Shown here in pieces: positions 1-11,869 of a DNA stretch of 64,000 bases; the stretch's first letter is position 1; every line of letters starts with the position of its first letter. The translations under genes were made by a program, and so were the position numbers. Below the pieces are notes generated by a model that was not told where the DNA came from, made no database searches, and was given only the letters and a program-made list of their open reading frames with translations. Source of the stretch: Akebia trifoliata (lineage: Eukaryota > Streptophyta > Magnoliopsida > Ranunculales > Lardizabalaceae); assembly GCA_017979445.1 (NCBI GenBank), contig CM030718.1, positions 17,665,021 through 17,729,020 on the forward strand, read 5' to 3'.

Positions 1-407
1 AGAGAGCTTTGTGGGTTCTGTCGTTGGCATCGATTGGAGATGCTTGTCATCGTCGATGGAAATCTAGAGGTGTCTGTAGGGTTTAGGTTGAACAAAGAAG
101 AGAGACATCGATTGGGTTTTACAACCAGACTTACGTTGGAATTACATTATTAGATGAAGGGTATTTACGTCATTTTACAACGGTGCTTTTAAACGTGGTT
201 GTGAGAAGCTCATTTCATCTGCTTTTCAAAACTGCGTTTAAAGAAGAAAAAAAACTTCAAAAAGCAAATTTTTGAAGTGCTCGCAAAACGCGCACGTAAT
301 TACGTTTTAACACCAAAAAACAGTAAGAAGTCACTTTTTGAAGCGGTATCAAACACCTACTTATCCAACAAAGGTGGAGGGTTTGGGAGCTCAGCTTCCC
401 AAAGTTC
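1..407. other. Unassigned sequence with a short hairpin
   Basis: No gene is recognised here. A small perfect inverted repeat lies at 254-263 and 269-278 (10-bp arms, 5-bp loop). The stretch from about 155 to 355 has the T/A-rich, hairpin-prone look of a decayed miniature transposon, but I could not find matching terminal repeats or a target duplication. Confidence 0.3.
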
Positions 408-737
408 AGTGATCGTGTAAAAGACCTTGTTAAGAATAGAGAACTACTCTTCGATGCACTATCGCCCCTTGAAGAGAGTGTTGTTAAAGGCGGGGAAGGT
501 GCAATTCACTTATGGGCAAAGCTTCCAGAAAAATATCTCGATGATTTTGAGGTTGTTCATTGGCTTGCACAGAAACATAGAGTAGTCATAATACAGGGGA
601 GTGCGAGTGGTGGGACGGACTATGTTCAAATCTCCTTTGGAGGGTTGAAAGAGTGTAATGAACCCGTTGTTTCGTTGCCAATAAATGGAGATATTAAAAA
701 GGAAATGAGAATTTTATTTAAAAATGATGAATTTTAG
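408..737 (+). pseudogene. C-terminal fragment of an ISS1/VAS1-like aromatic aminotransferase
   Basis: An open frame without an initiating ATG runs to the TAG at 735-737, about 109 codons. It reads like the C-terminus of plant class I/II PLP-dependent aminotransferases of the ISS1/VAS1 type, which transaminate aromatic amino acids and methionine and adjust auxin and ethylene precursor pools. Visible family signatures are KDLVKNRELLFDALSPLEE, then GEGAIHLWAKLP, then SFGGLKE near the end. The N-terminal two thirds, including the PLP-binding lysine, are absent. Frame identity fades upstream of about 408. No intron is visible inside. It sits alone beside a chromovirus relic on the other strand, so it is best read as a stranded gene fragment: a truncated duplicate, a captured exon or a retrocopy. 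The family call is by recognition of motifs and was not searched. Confidence 0.65.
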
Positions 738-940
738 CAAGGATCAATTCGAGATAGTCGATCTCTTATTCCTTAAGGAATTCAAAATGACAAACTTTCT
801 CCTTTGCAACTCTTAGAGTTGCTTATTTATTAGCTATCTTCTATAATTTAAAATCCTAATATTTAGGAACTAACCTATCTTTGAAACAAAATTCAGATTC
901 AACAAGCTAACAGATCTTATCAAATTTGTTGTTGTGTTAA
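738..940. other. AT-rich spacer
   Basis: No gene. This lies downstream of both converging fragments: the aminotransferase stop at 737 and the chromovirus pol stop at 941. A 3' LTR of the chromovirus would be expected here on the minus strand, but I cannot define one. Confidence 0.4.
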
Positions 941-1882
941 CTAAAGCTCATGTGCCACGTGTTGTAACAACAGTCTAGCTATCAAGCAGTGCATGACGCT
1001 CTCCCTCGTTTGAAATCTCCCTTGTCGACAAGGGTGGAAGTCAGGAAAATATTGCTGAAGTGACTGCCACATCTCCCAAATTGCATCGTCTGGTGGTGCA
1101 AATTTCCATTGGACCAACACTTCAGTAATCGCTTTGTTATGACGACGAACCAACTAATAATCGATGATGGATTGTGGTGTAATTTTAGGTGTACCATCCA
1201 TAGTGAAAGAAGGAAGTTGATCGGCAATGATAGCCTTCAAACCAACCTTACGTTTGAGGCAAGATATATGGAAAACTCAGTGTACACGTGCACCTTCTAG
1301 AAGTTCTAATTTATAAGCCAAACTCCCAATTTTTTCTATGATCTTATAAGGGCTAAAAATTCAGAAGGATAATTTGAGAGAGCTACGAATTATTATTGAA
1401 GATTTTTTTATAGAACTGGAGACGAAGGCACACAAAATCATCGACATTGAACTCTCGTTCGGTGCGCTTCTTATCAGCAAAGGATTTCATTCGATGATGT
1501 GCCCATTGTAAATTTTCTTTTAAGATCTTCAATGTCCAATCACGATCAACATGATGTACCAAGGACTCACCCAAATAAGAAGAAATTGTTAGAGGACATT
1601 GTCCGTATACTAACTCATAAGGCGTGGCCCTAGTAATTTCATGGAAAGTGGTATTATACCATTATTCACCCAGGGTAACCAACGGATCCACTGTGATAGT
1701 TGAGTCCCAGTAAAACACCTCAAATAAATTTATATGCACATATTGACAATCTCCGTTTTTGTTTGAGGATGAAATGATGCACTCATTTTGAGATGGGTCC
1801 CTTGTAATTGCCATAGTTATTGCCAAAATGTGCTAGTGAATACCGAATCACGATCACTAATTATATAATTCGACATGCCATG
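941..1882 (-). pseudogene. Chromovirus pol relic, downstream half: integrase core end, integrase C-terminus, chromodomain
   Basis: Minus-strand remnant of the 3' part of a Ty3/gypsy chromovirus polyprotein. From 1882 down to about 1600, broken frames carry the second half of the integrase core (FHPQT-type motif, then WLPW). At 1574-1383 is the integrase C-terminal region with the RMKSFADKKR signature. At 1153-941 is a C-terminal chromodomain, TEVLVQWKFAPPDDA, ending FPDFHP. Chromodomains of this group steer integration toward marked chromatin. Frame changes and stops separate the pieces, so it cannot be functional. It is cut at 1882 by Tat element 1. The first half resumes at 14993, and the five bases at 1878-1882 are the target duplication, so the integrase reading continues across the insertion at the same codon. 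Reina- or Tekay-like affinity is likely but not resolved. Confidence 0.85.
1878..1882. repeat. Left TSD of Tat element 1 (CCATG)
   Basis: CCATG directly abuts the LTR terminus TGAAAG at 1883, and the identical CCATG follows the other terminus at 14993-14997. Five bp is the size expected for Ty3/gypsy integration. Confidence 0.9.
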
Positions 1883-3626
1883 TGAAAGCGCCCTCGATCC
1901 GCAGGGTGCGCGGATCCGCTTTTGACCCTTGCGGTTTGAGAGTTGCCACCTAGTTATTACGGTCTAGGAACCGGATACTGACTCTAAACGGATAAAAGAA
2001 CTAATCTACTAAAGAAAAACTGAATCCGGGGATCACATTACGGGGTTGGAAGGTGTTAGGCACCAACCCCGCCCGGCCAATGCCGGTCTCTGCTTATCCC
2101 AAATAAGAATACATTGCTAATAATAAAACCTAGATAAAAAAAATAATAGAAATTTTACTTTCGATACGCAAAGATCTTGTTTCCTCAAATCCGACAAAAA
2201 TTGCTCCTTGTACCGTACTCCTTGTTTCATTCTGTCTCCGGATCTGATTTCTGATCTCCGAGGTAAGATATCTTTTTTTTGGATCTGGATTCTTCGAATT
2301 TTTTTTATGGATTTTGAGGTATTTTTGAAGGACTTGTACGTGTTTTTCAAGCTAAAATTGAAGTATGGGTGTTAGGTAAGGAGTTGGGACTCCAAAACTA
2401 GGGTTTATGAGAGGTTAGAGAGGCTTTTTGACCTACTTCTCTTAGGATTTATGATTTGATATGAAAATAGGGTGTAAGGACCCCTATTTATAGATTTTTT
2501 TAAGGGTTAATTTAGATAGAATTAACGTTTAATTAGAATTCTTTTAGTTAGAGTTGTATTTTAGTTAGAATTGTTTTAGGTAGAGTTGTATTTTAATTAG
2601 AATTGTTTTAAGTAGAGTTATATTTTAATTAGAACTCTATTAAATAGAGTTATTATTTAATTGGAATTCTAATAGGATTTTGACTTTTTGTCTTATTTGA
2701 TTGACTTTAAGATTTTGACTTTAGTCTTAATTGATTGACTTTAATATCTTGACTTTAGTTTTACTTAATTGACTTTAATTTTGACTTTAGTCTTATTTGA
2801 TTGACTTTAATATCTTAACTTTAGTCTTGCTTGATTGGCTTTAATTTTTTGGAGAAGCCCCCTCTATTATATCTTTAATTCTTTGAACCCCCAAATGGAG
2901 GGGTCCTTAAAGAAATATCTTGCGAACCCTCAACAATTTTGCCTGAGAGCCTGATTGATCGATTTTTTTTAGTTCAAAATTTTAAATTAATTTCATTAAT
3001 GTTTCACTTTAATTATTTTATTTTTTATTTATTAATTTCGAAAATTTTAATTATAAAAATTATAAAATTATCGTTTTACCCTCGGAGAGGACTTTTCGCA
3101 TTTTAAGTCGATTTTTTATGTTCTAGGATGTTTTAGAATCGATTTTTCGTAAGGAATTCAATGGTAATGTTGGTTTGTGTCATTTATGAAATTTTTTTGT
3201 GTGAAATGGTTGTGAACTTTATGAGGGGCATTTTTGTAATTTTATCAAATTTTATGAAAATTGGTAAAATAATTTATTTGATTTCGATTTGTTATTTTAT
3301 GTGTTCAAAAGGGTTTTCCTAAGCATAATGTAGGTTCTAGGGTAGTTTTGATGTTAGGGGTATTTTGATAATTTGATTAATTTTTAGTGATTTTTATCGT
3401 GAAACTTCTTTTTGTCTAAAAGATGATGATTTCTAAGTTTCTGGGGTTATATTTTCCTAGCGTAGCGTGATTTCTACAGTTTTGTCGATTCGAGATACCA
3501 CATCCAGATTTCTGAAATATATCTGGTAACAAAATAAAGCAATGGAAATAACATCCATCATTGGGAATCATTACGATCGGGTTGACGAGTTGATTAATCA
3601 GGCGGATACAAAATGGGGTGTCTACA
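1883..3626 (-). repeat. 3' LTR of Tat element 1 (type A)
   Basis: Length 1744 bp. On the + strand it starts TGAAAGCGCC and ends GGGGTGTCTACA; in element sense it starts TGTAGACACC and ends GGCGCTTTCA. Type A means the stretch just upstream of the TATA box is built of AATTAGAATT/AGTTAGAGTT-like units. TATA-like CTATTTATA (minus-strand TATAAATAG) is at 2484-2492. A dense set of TTGACT motifs lies at about 2690-2870. Confidence 0.92.
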
Positions 3627-3925
3627 GATACCCCTATTTGGCAGAGGGTTGAAGCAAACTAGATAGCAAATCTATTTTGGTAGATAGTGCGATATCCGAA
3701 TCCCAAAGCTAGTGACAGTTCATTTTGCAGCATGATTTAGCAATTTGTCGAGGTGTTCGGATCCTTGAGGGTAAAGCTCTTTCCGAATTAAAAGGTTGTT
3801 AGGTCATCAAGTGAGAACTCTCACTAACAGTGTCAAATCCTTGAATTTTAAAAAATTCTCCTTGACTAATGTAACAACTGTGCAAGTGTGTGGACTTAAA
3901 ATCTGAGCACAAAGTGAATATAAAT
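3627..3925 (-). promoter_or_regulatory. Polypurine tract and pre-LTR segment of Tat element 1
   Basis: Directly next to the 3' LTR, the minus strand reads a purine run (AAATAGGGGTA) just before TGTAGACACC. This is the expected second-strand primer position. The rest is a roughly 270-bp conserved segment also found next to the 3' LTRs of elements 2 (31330-31582) and 3 (38512-38780). Confidence 0.7.
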
Positions 3926-4775
3926 TAGACATAAATTGAGCATAAACTGAGCATAATTAAGCATAATCTGAGCATAATTTGAACATAAACTGAGCATAGT
4001 TCCAAGAAAATCCTCGGTGATAACTGAGCATAATTCTGAGAAAACCCTCGACGGCATCTAAGCATAATTCCGAGAAAACCCTCGGCGACATCTGAGCATA
4101 GTTCCAAGAAAACCCTCGATGGTAACTGAGTATAATTCTGAGAAAACCCTCGACGGCATCTGAGCATAATTTCGAGAAAACCTTCGACGGCATCTGAACA
4201 TAGTTTCGAGAAAAACCCTCGGCGACATCTGAACATAATTCCGAGAAAACCCTCAGCGGTAACTTAGCATAATTCTGAGAAAGCCCTCGGTGGAATCTGA
4301 GCATAGTTCCGAGAAAACCCTCGGCGGCATCTAAGCATAGTTCTGAGAAAACCCTCGGCAGCATCTGAGCATAATTTCTAGAAAATCCTCAGCGGCATCT
4401 AAGCATAATTCCGAGAAAACCCTCAACGGCATCTGAGCATAATTCAGAGAAAGTCCTCGGTGGCATCTGAGCATAATTCCGAGAAAACCCTCGGTGGTAA
4501 CTGAGCATAATTCCGAGAAAGTCCTTGGTGGGATCTAAGGATAGTTCCGAGAAAGCCCTCGACGATATCTGAGTATAGTTCCGAGAAAAACCTCAGCGAT
4601 AATTGAGCATAATTCCAAGAAAGCCCTCGGTGGCATCTGAGCATAGTTCCGAGAAAACCCTCGACGGTATCTGAGCATAATTCCGAAAAAACCCTCGACG
4701 GTAACTTAGCATAATTCCGAGAAAGCTGTCGACAGCATCTGAGCATAGTTCCGAGAAAGCCCTCGGCGGCATCTG
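3905..4775 (-). repeat. 34-bp tandem array (about 23 units) in the 3' UTR of Tat element 1
   Basis: Units such as GAGCATAATTCCGAGAAAAC followed by CCTCGGCGGCATCT repeat every 34 bp from about 3990 to 4775. A degenerate run of short GAGCATAA units tails off to 3905. Because 34 is not a multiple of three, each successive unit shifts frame, yet the minus (element-sense) strand stays largely open, giving overlapping repeat-peptide frames at 4236-3925, 4364-3957 and 4746-4444. I read this as repeat DNA and not as a gene. It is homologous to the 33-bp arrays of elements 2 and 3. Confidence 0.9.
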
Positions 4776-6246
4776 ACTAAGTAAAACTGAGAATAAAGGA
4801 ATAAATTTGGGAAAGAAATGATTGAAAATGAATTTGGAAAAGAGTGATCGAATCTGAGAATGAATAGATCTGGGAAAGGATGAATGTCCTATCTCCTATT
4901 GTAGGTGAGAGGGTTATGAGTTAATCTCTAGGCAAAACCAAATGTGAGATCCAAAATGCTTTTGTTTAAACTTCAAGGTTTTATCCAAAAGTTTTATGAA
5001 TTTAAAATCTGAGTTTTTATTTCTTTTTGAACCTCAAGGATTTTCTAAAAAAACTGTTATCAAAAGGGTAACCTTAAGTTTGGGGTTCTCATTATCTTTT
5101 AGGATTAACATTGCTCAAAAACAAAATGCCCCTAGTTTGACAATGAACATAGCACATCATGCAAAAATTAAAAAAAAATGCCCCTAGTATAAGGGGGAAA
5201 AGTTACATTAAAGAAGAAAGAAAATGCCCCTTGTATGAAGGTTTGAAATATTTGATTATCACAAGCGCAATAAAGACTCAACTTTTAATTTTGGTTAATT
5301 TTATTGAAGATTTTGAGTCAGGCTCAAGAGAACAAAATTATTTCCTTTCGAGACTCATCATATAATTCACCCTTATCTCCCTTGGTTCATTTGGGAAAGT
5401 AAAAAATTTTAGATTGATCGTAGACAAGATACTTGTGGTTTCCGAGTCTGTACCTGATTTAAGCTAAGTATTGAACTTAATTATCTGGACTTCTGATGTT
5501 TCAACTCGGACCGCTCTCAGCTTGGGATTTTCTTCTGTTTTTCTTTATTATCCTAAGTTTTTCCTAGATCGTCTTTTTCATGTTTTCAATCTAGCAAGCT
5601 TTTTTTTTTCTTTACTCTGATTGTTGTCAAGATCGTCCTTTCAGATTTTCAACCTTGCGAGCTTGCCTTAATTTTTGCCTAAATCGTCCTTTTCGGGTTT
5701 TCAACCTAGCAGGCTTTTTTTTCTTTTTCTTGTCTAAACTTCTGGAATTGTTGTCTGATCATGTTTTGCTATCTTCCTTGACTTTTTCACACAGTACTTA
5801 AGAGGACTTTTATGGGTAGGCTTAGGACTGGGTATAAAAAGAAAGGAATTTTGAGGCTCAAAAACCCGAATGCCCCTTATGTGGCATTTATTTTTTTTTA
5901 CCTTAAACTTTCTTCCCCATTTTGAAGATATTTTTTCTTTCTTTTGAATTTTTTTTCTTGATTTTTTTATTGTGTGGGGAAATAGATTTTTTTTATTTTG
6001 ATGTGGTCAGGCCTGAAGTAACTTCTCAGGTTGCCTACGTACTCCAGAATTTTGGGATCAGACCAAAATGTAGTTCGAATCTTCCCTCCCCTAGGTTAGG
6101 TGATCGGACTGAGAAAAAAAAAACATAATTTTCCTTTTTGAAAAGATTGCAAAGAGGTTGAGAAAGGATATGTTGAAATAGGTAACTGGGTAATATGAGG
6201 ATTGATTCAGCCAAAGATGGCCTCCTTAAATGTAGTACTGTTTGAT
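4776..6246 (-). other. Conserved 3' non-coding block of Tat element 1
   Basis: A 1.5-kb stretch downstream of integrase with no gene. It is closely matched at 27231-28745 (element 2, inverted) and 40432-41900 (element 3). It contains a small array near 5560-5720 of roughly 60-bp units around CTAGATCGTCC and TTTTCAACCTAGC. A well conserved segment at about 6005-6085 reads GTTGCCTACGTACTCCAGAA; similar sequence is common in Tat-type 3' regions as I know them. Confidence 0.75.
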
Positions 6247-9200
6247 TTAGTTAAGGTTGGTTGGTTCTGATAATTCAATTCCATCATGATCTTGAAGCCT
6301 GACAGCTTTTCCTGATAGTATTTCCTTGACGATGAACGGACCTCCCCAATTTGGTTTGAACTTCCCTCTGGGGTCAAAAATAGGTGCCCAATTCTCTTTG
6401 AGTACTAAATCCCCGACTTGTAAGTGACGGGCCTTGATCTTTTTGTCAAATGCACGGGCGACTCTTATTTGATAAGCTTGCACGTGATACAAAGCTCTTA
6501 GTCTTTTTTCTTCGATCAAATTCAATTCTTCATACCTTTGGCAAACCCAATCCGCTTCTGACAACTGACTTTCTAGTAAGACCCTGAGAGAAGGAATTTT
6601 CATTTCAACTGGTAAGACTACTTCTATGCCATACACTAAGGAATAGTGAGTAGCTTCAGTGGAGGATCGAATTGATGTTCGATATGCCCATAATGCAAAT
6701 GACAGTTTTTCTGACCAATTTCGATGTGATTGACACATTTTCCTAATGATAGTCTTAAGATTCTTATTAGCTGCTTCAACTATTCTAACTGCTCCATTAG
6801 TCTGAGGGTAGTAAGGAGATGATTTGTGGTGTGAGATTTTGAACTTTAAACACAATTTAATAACCTCAACTTTGAAGTGTGACCCGTTATCAGAGATCAA
6901 CTCCGAAGGTACCCCGTATCGACTGATGATTTTTGTTTGAATAAATTTTGCAACTCGAAATGCAGTGAGGACAGCATAGAGGCAGTTTCGACCTATTTGG
7001 TAAAATATTCGATAGCAACTAGAGTGTATTCATGTTCGTTTGATGCCTTAGGCGATATTTTACCAATAATGTCAATTCCCCAAACTGAGAATGGCCATGG
7101 TAAAGTTAGACCAACTAATTGAGATGGTGGCACATGTATAAGGTTCGCATGTATTTGACATTTGTGACAGGTTTTGACCATGTGATGACAATCTGTTTCC
7201 ATCGTGGGCCAGTAGTATCCTTGTCTCATAATTTTCTTAGCTAACATTTTTCCACTCATGTGAGGGCCACATTCTTCTAAATGTAGTTCAACCATTATCT
7301 GTTCAACTTGATCTTCATCAACACACGACAAATGAATCCCATCATAAGACCTTTTGTATAAACTTCCTGCACATAGAATGAATTGAGATGTTAATCTTAG
7401 TAGGGTTTGTCATTCTTTTCTCTATGTTTCTTCCAGGAATTCTTATTTTTCCAACATTCTCTTTATATCTGTGTACCATGGCTTTCCATCAGGTAGTCGA
7501 ATAGCAATGTTGATCTGATTGCAGTATGCGGGTTTGTCTTTGACTTCGACAATGATCGGTTTCAATTCTATACCGGGAGGTAAATGGATCATTGAAGATA
7601 AAGTTGCTAAGGTGTCAGCAAATTTGTTATCCTTCCTTGACAAGTGTTGGAACAGGATAACTTTAAACTTACTGACTAAGTTTAACAAAAACTCATGATA
7701 AGGTTTCAATTTTTCATCCCTAGTCTTCCATTCTTCCAATGACTAATGTATGACCAAGGCTGAATCCCCAAAAACTTCAATTTCTGTAATGCCCAGGTTC
7801 AAAGCAGTTTTGAGCCCCGCGATGTACGCCTCATATTAAGTCATGTTATTAGTGTTCGAAAAGATTAATTTAATAGAAATAGGAATGTGGCATCCTTCCG
7901 GAGAAAACAAGACTGCCCCTATTCCATACCCATTTTGATTGGCGGTTCCATCAAAGTACAACTGCCATGTTTGGTTCTACGGTTCTTATTTAACGTGCAA
8001 GATGTTCTCATCTGGGAATTGATCGACAGGCCTTATTCTTTCTACTATAGGGTGATCTGTCAAGTATTCTACTACAATTCTCCCATTGATAGATTTCTGT
8101 GTAACATGTGTGATGTTAAACTCTGATAGCAACAATAACCATCTCGCAGTTCTCCCTGTCAATGTCGGCTTTTCGAAAAGATACTTGAGAGGATCCATCC
8201 GAGATAACAGGATAATTGAATGAGATAGCATATAATGCCAGAGTCTCTAAGTAGCCCATACCAGTGCTAAGCAAGTTTTTGCAAGAGCCGAATATTTTCG
8301 TTCATACTCTTAACATCTTTTTGCTGATGTAGTATATAGCCATTTCTTTGCGAGTATCTTTGTCATATTGTGCAAGCATGCATCCCATAGCTTCTTTTGT
8401 GACTGACAAATAAAGAAGAAGTGGTTCACCCGATGTAGGTGGAACCAAAATAGGTGGGTTTAAGAGATACTTCTTGACTTGGTCGAAAGCCTTTTGACAT
8501 TGCTCATTCCAAACTGTTGGTTCATTCTTCTTGAGAAGCTTGAAAATAGGTTCACAGACGTTGGTGAGTTGAGCGATGAATCTGCTAACATACTGGATTC
8601 TGCCTAGAAAACCTCGAATCTACTTTTCAGTCTCAGGTGACGGCATCTCTTGGATAGCTTTAATCTTTACATGGTCTACTTCGATCCTTCTCTGACTGAC
8701 CACAAATCCCAATAGTTTTTTAAAAGTTACTTCAAATACGCATTTCTGCGAGTTGAGGCGGAGTTGGTACTTTTGAATCCTTGTGAGAAACTTTTCTAAC
8801 GCAGTAACGTGCCCCAATCGTTCCTTAGATTTGACTATCATACCATCTACGTAGACTTCGACTTCCTTGTGTATCATGTCATGTAGTAAAGTCGTGGCTG
8901 CTCTTTGATAGGTAGCTCCAACGTTCTTCAACCCAAAAGGCATAACCTTATAGCAAAAGGTTCCCCATTGTGTGATGAACGATGTTTTTTACATATCTCG
9001 AGGATCCATTTTTATCTGATTGTACCCTGAAAATCCATCCATGAAGGACAATAAAGTGTGCCCTGTTGTACTATCTACTAGGACATCTATATGTAGTAAA
9101 GGAAAACTGTCTTTTGGGCTTGTTTTGTTTAGGTCTCTAAAGTCTACACATATCCTGACTTTTCCATCTTTTTTCGGTACCAGGACGACATTGGCAATCC

Positions 9201-9360
9201 ACTCAGGGTATTCTACTACTTTCAAAAATCCAACGTTAATCTTCTTCGTAACTTCTTTAATTTTCAAAGTCCATTCTGGCTTCATACGTCGAAGTTTCTG
9301 TTTGATTGGTCAAGCATCAGGATATAACGGAATCTGATGTTGAACGATGTCCGTACTTAC
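6247..9360 (-). pseudogene. Tat element 1 pol: RT, RNase H, archaeal-type RNase H, integrase
   Basis: Element-sense order on the minus strand. (1) RT from 9285: motif VCVDFRDLN-like, GYNQIKM, then MPFGLKNVGATYQRA. The catalytic YVDD is changed to YVDG (codon at 8842-8844). In-frame stops lie at 8989-8991 and 8620-8622. (2) RNase H from about 8560 to 7990, ending SRMDPLKYLFEKP...TARWLLLLSEF; a frameshift falls near 8310. (3) Archaeal-type RNase H at about 7960-7540 with visible D (YFDG), E (YEAYIAG) and D (FGDSALVI), then HLSRKDNKFADTLATL; several stops. (4) Integrase: zinc-binding CHKCQ at about 7160 in 7331-6993, a frameshift near 6990, then 6900-6247 open for 217 codons with SDNG, YYPQTNG and a C-terminal GPF. 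The dual RNase H order is characteristic of Tat. Three frame segments plus stops and the lost RT aspartate make it non-functional. Confidence 0.9.
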
Positions 9361-10120
9361 TCCCGGCATATCCTCGTAAAACCATGCGAACACGTCTTTT
9401 AAAATTTTTGAGAAAATTCATTATCCCTTTGTGTTCCTCTAGGGATAAGATGGTTTCTATTTGAATCTCTTTAGGAATTAATTTCTGTTCCGAGGTTAAT
9501 GACCTTTGTTTTCTCGATTAAACGTTGAGTCTGAATCTTATCTTTTTGCTCAGGAAAAAAATCTATCCTTGAAGTCAGATTAGTAGTTAATTCGTTAATG
9601 CGCTCGAGGTATTCAGAAATTTACTTTATCCAATCAAATTCAGATGGAGGCGATAAATACTTCTATGACTCGACAAACTAACTTGACCCAACAGAAAAAA
9701 GAGTCGACTCGAAAAGAAGACATGACCTTGTTGAAAAAAAAGGGCTCGAGCTAACCCAAATGACTCATGAAAACTCAAGACTACCCACAACAGGCTTGAT
9801 TAGGACTGAGGAGTGAGACATTGCTTACAACCGGCATGACTGAAGCACTGTGATCTTTAAAGAACAACTGGGCGATGTTGAGAAATTTTGAGGTCATTTT
9901 TGACTATTGATATTGACGTTTACTCTAATTGACTAGATTTACAACCCTAGCTAGAAGATGGACGATTGAGCTTAGATACAATGATAACCTACCCCATCAA
10001 ATGTGGATTATTAATTCCAGTGTTACTCCCTTGATAATATTTTAAATGAACCCTGAGATTTTATTGAATTATGTACACCAATCCATTAAACAATCTATCC
10101 ATGAAAGGAAAATAATTTTA
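9361..10120 (-). other. Pre-RT linker and decayed upstream region of Tat element 1
   Basis: In minus-strand sense, 9650-9361 encodes the linker that normally lies between protease and RT (recognisable EYLERINELTTNL and FYEDMPG-like stretches). Upstream, where protease and gag should be, no such domain is readable. The same non-coding sequence is present at 25750-26150 (element 2) and 42900-43330 (element 3). Confidence 0.6.
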
Positions 10121-10360
10121 TTGCACTCTTGAATAATAATTTTCACAAACATATTTCAATCATTTTTTCTTTGAAAAATATTTTTCTTCCTTTTCTTTTT
10201 TTTTTGAAAAATATTTTTTTTTAGAAAAGTTTTTTGGGAAAGCATATCCCTTTGGAAAATCTTATTCTTCTGGAAACATTTTACTTTTGGAAACCATTTC
10301 TCTTCTAGAAAACATTTTTCTTCTTTTAAAATAGGTTAAAAATCCAAATTAGAAAAAAGT
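10121..10360 (-). repeat. T-rich GGAAAA/ATTTTTCTT micro-repeats
   Basis: Degenerate 15-25 bp units alternating TTTGGAAAA and CATTTTTCTT. They are matched at 25230-25640 (element 2, A-rich orientation) and 43430-43800 (element 3), so the low-complexity tract is a fixed part of the family leader. Confidence 0.7.
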
Positions 10361-11640
10361 TTGAATTTCATTTTGATTCAAATGGCTCGGCCCATAATGA
10401 TCGTTGGATCGAGATGGATTGGGTCAAGTTTAAAATGGATTTTTTATTGGGTTGGTGTACCCAGTGATATTGTAATTTCAAATCAGGTTAAAAAAATATA
10501 TATATCCATGAGGACAAACCCGTACATTCTTGATCTCATCATTCATATATATTTATCTCATCTTCACATGAGTTCTGATCTCATCATTCACATACATTTA
10601 TCATTCACAAGGTCTCATTCAAAAAATAACCCAGGAACACCCTCGATAAGTTTGGGTCGTGTCCTATGGGGGAGGTTTCTAGATTCTAAGCTTACTATAT
10701 GCAATGCATTTTTATCTGGTCACCCTTGCCCAAGCACACATATATACCTCTCGATACGTGGTGACTTGGTTTGATATACCGTATAGGTGATAATCTAAAA
10801 CCTCAACTCACTTCTCTGAAGCCAAAAACAGCCAGTTTGATCCCCAGTTGAGAGGTGGCACACAATGTTGAGCAAGGGCCCACTTAAATACCTCTCGTCT
10901 AGAATAGACATAGTCTATCCCCCTCGTACAGTAGGGTACAGCGGGGCAAGATCTCGCTTAGGCACCGATTTTGACCAAGAATGTAATTGATATATTTGGA
11001 TTATCTTTTATATACCTACGGGTATGAGTCAAGAGTTGTAGCTTTCATAAATGGTTTGGCATCTCACGAGGGGATCGACCACGTATGAGTACTACGTTGG
11101 CAATCGGGACGTGATTATGTGGCTCACAATAGGTCCAAGGCTCAGGTCACTCCAGCCTGGGTTCATCAATATACCTTTCAGAGTTACCTGATCAGACGGT
11201 ACTAATGTCCCAGTTTGATATATCCTAAGGTATGTGACTGGAGTTATGATTTTCATGAATGACATCGCATCTCTGAAGAGATTGGGCCATGCACTAGTGC
11301 CACGTTGGCTATATGGGACGTGTAAGTATACAAAACAGTAAATGTGCATGTGGTGTGTGCAAAACAGGGTGGGGTGTGCCCGGGACCTTTTTTGAACAGG
11401 TTAAGTCATGGGTCCAATTAAACCATACAAAAGAGGATATTAAATCATACAAGTGCAGGCATACATTGATCAAAAACATATTCATATAATTCAATTTAAG
11501 ATTTAAACATGCACATCTCCTGCATACATCAATTATGGTAGATCAATCAATGAGTATAACATATAATAATCAATTAGATTCAATCATTGCAATAGACACA
11601 ATTTTTGTAATTTTATGATCCAATCAGGGGTTGTTTTGGG
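10361..11640 (-). other. Conserved non-coding leader block with internal duplication (Tat element 1)
   Basis: No gene in this 1.3 kb, but it is the best conserved non-coding part of the family, with counterparts at 24050-25150 (element 2) and 43800-45000 (element 3). It holds an imperfect direct duplication: about 11025-11110 and 11215-11325, both ending in an ACTACGTTGGCAATCGGGAC or GCCACGTTGGCTATATGGGA type motif. An open frame at 10361-10774 (+) is antisense to the element and shows no conserved domain. Confidence 0.7.
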
Positions 11641-11869
11641 TGATCCTAAATAAATCGAAATTCCAATAGATATTACATTGATGATAGAATGATAATTGTT
11701 GAGATGAGGAACGATGAATCCTCTTTATTTTTTTAAATTATAAAAAAAATTAAAAACACATCCTAAAAGAAAATCAAAGAGAAAGATCCTAGTGCCAAAT
11801 GAGCTCACTCTCAAGAACATTAACTGTGTTAATAGTAGATAAATTCAGATTTTCTATGAATTAGAAAAA

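Noticed and set aside
10361..10774. 137-codon plus-strand frame as a gene
   Set aside because: It is antisense to Tat element 1, in a non-coding leader conserved in elements 2 and 3, with no domain.
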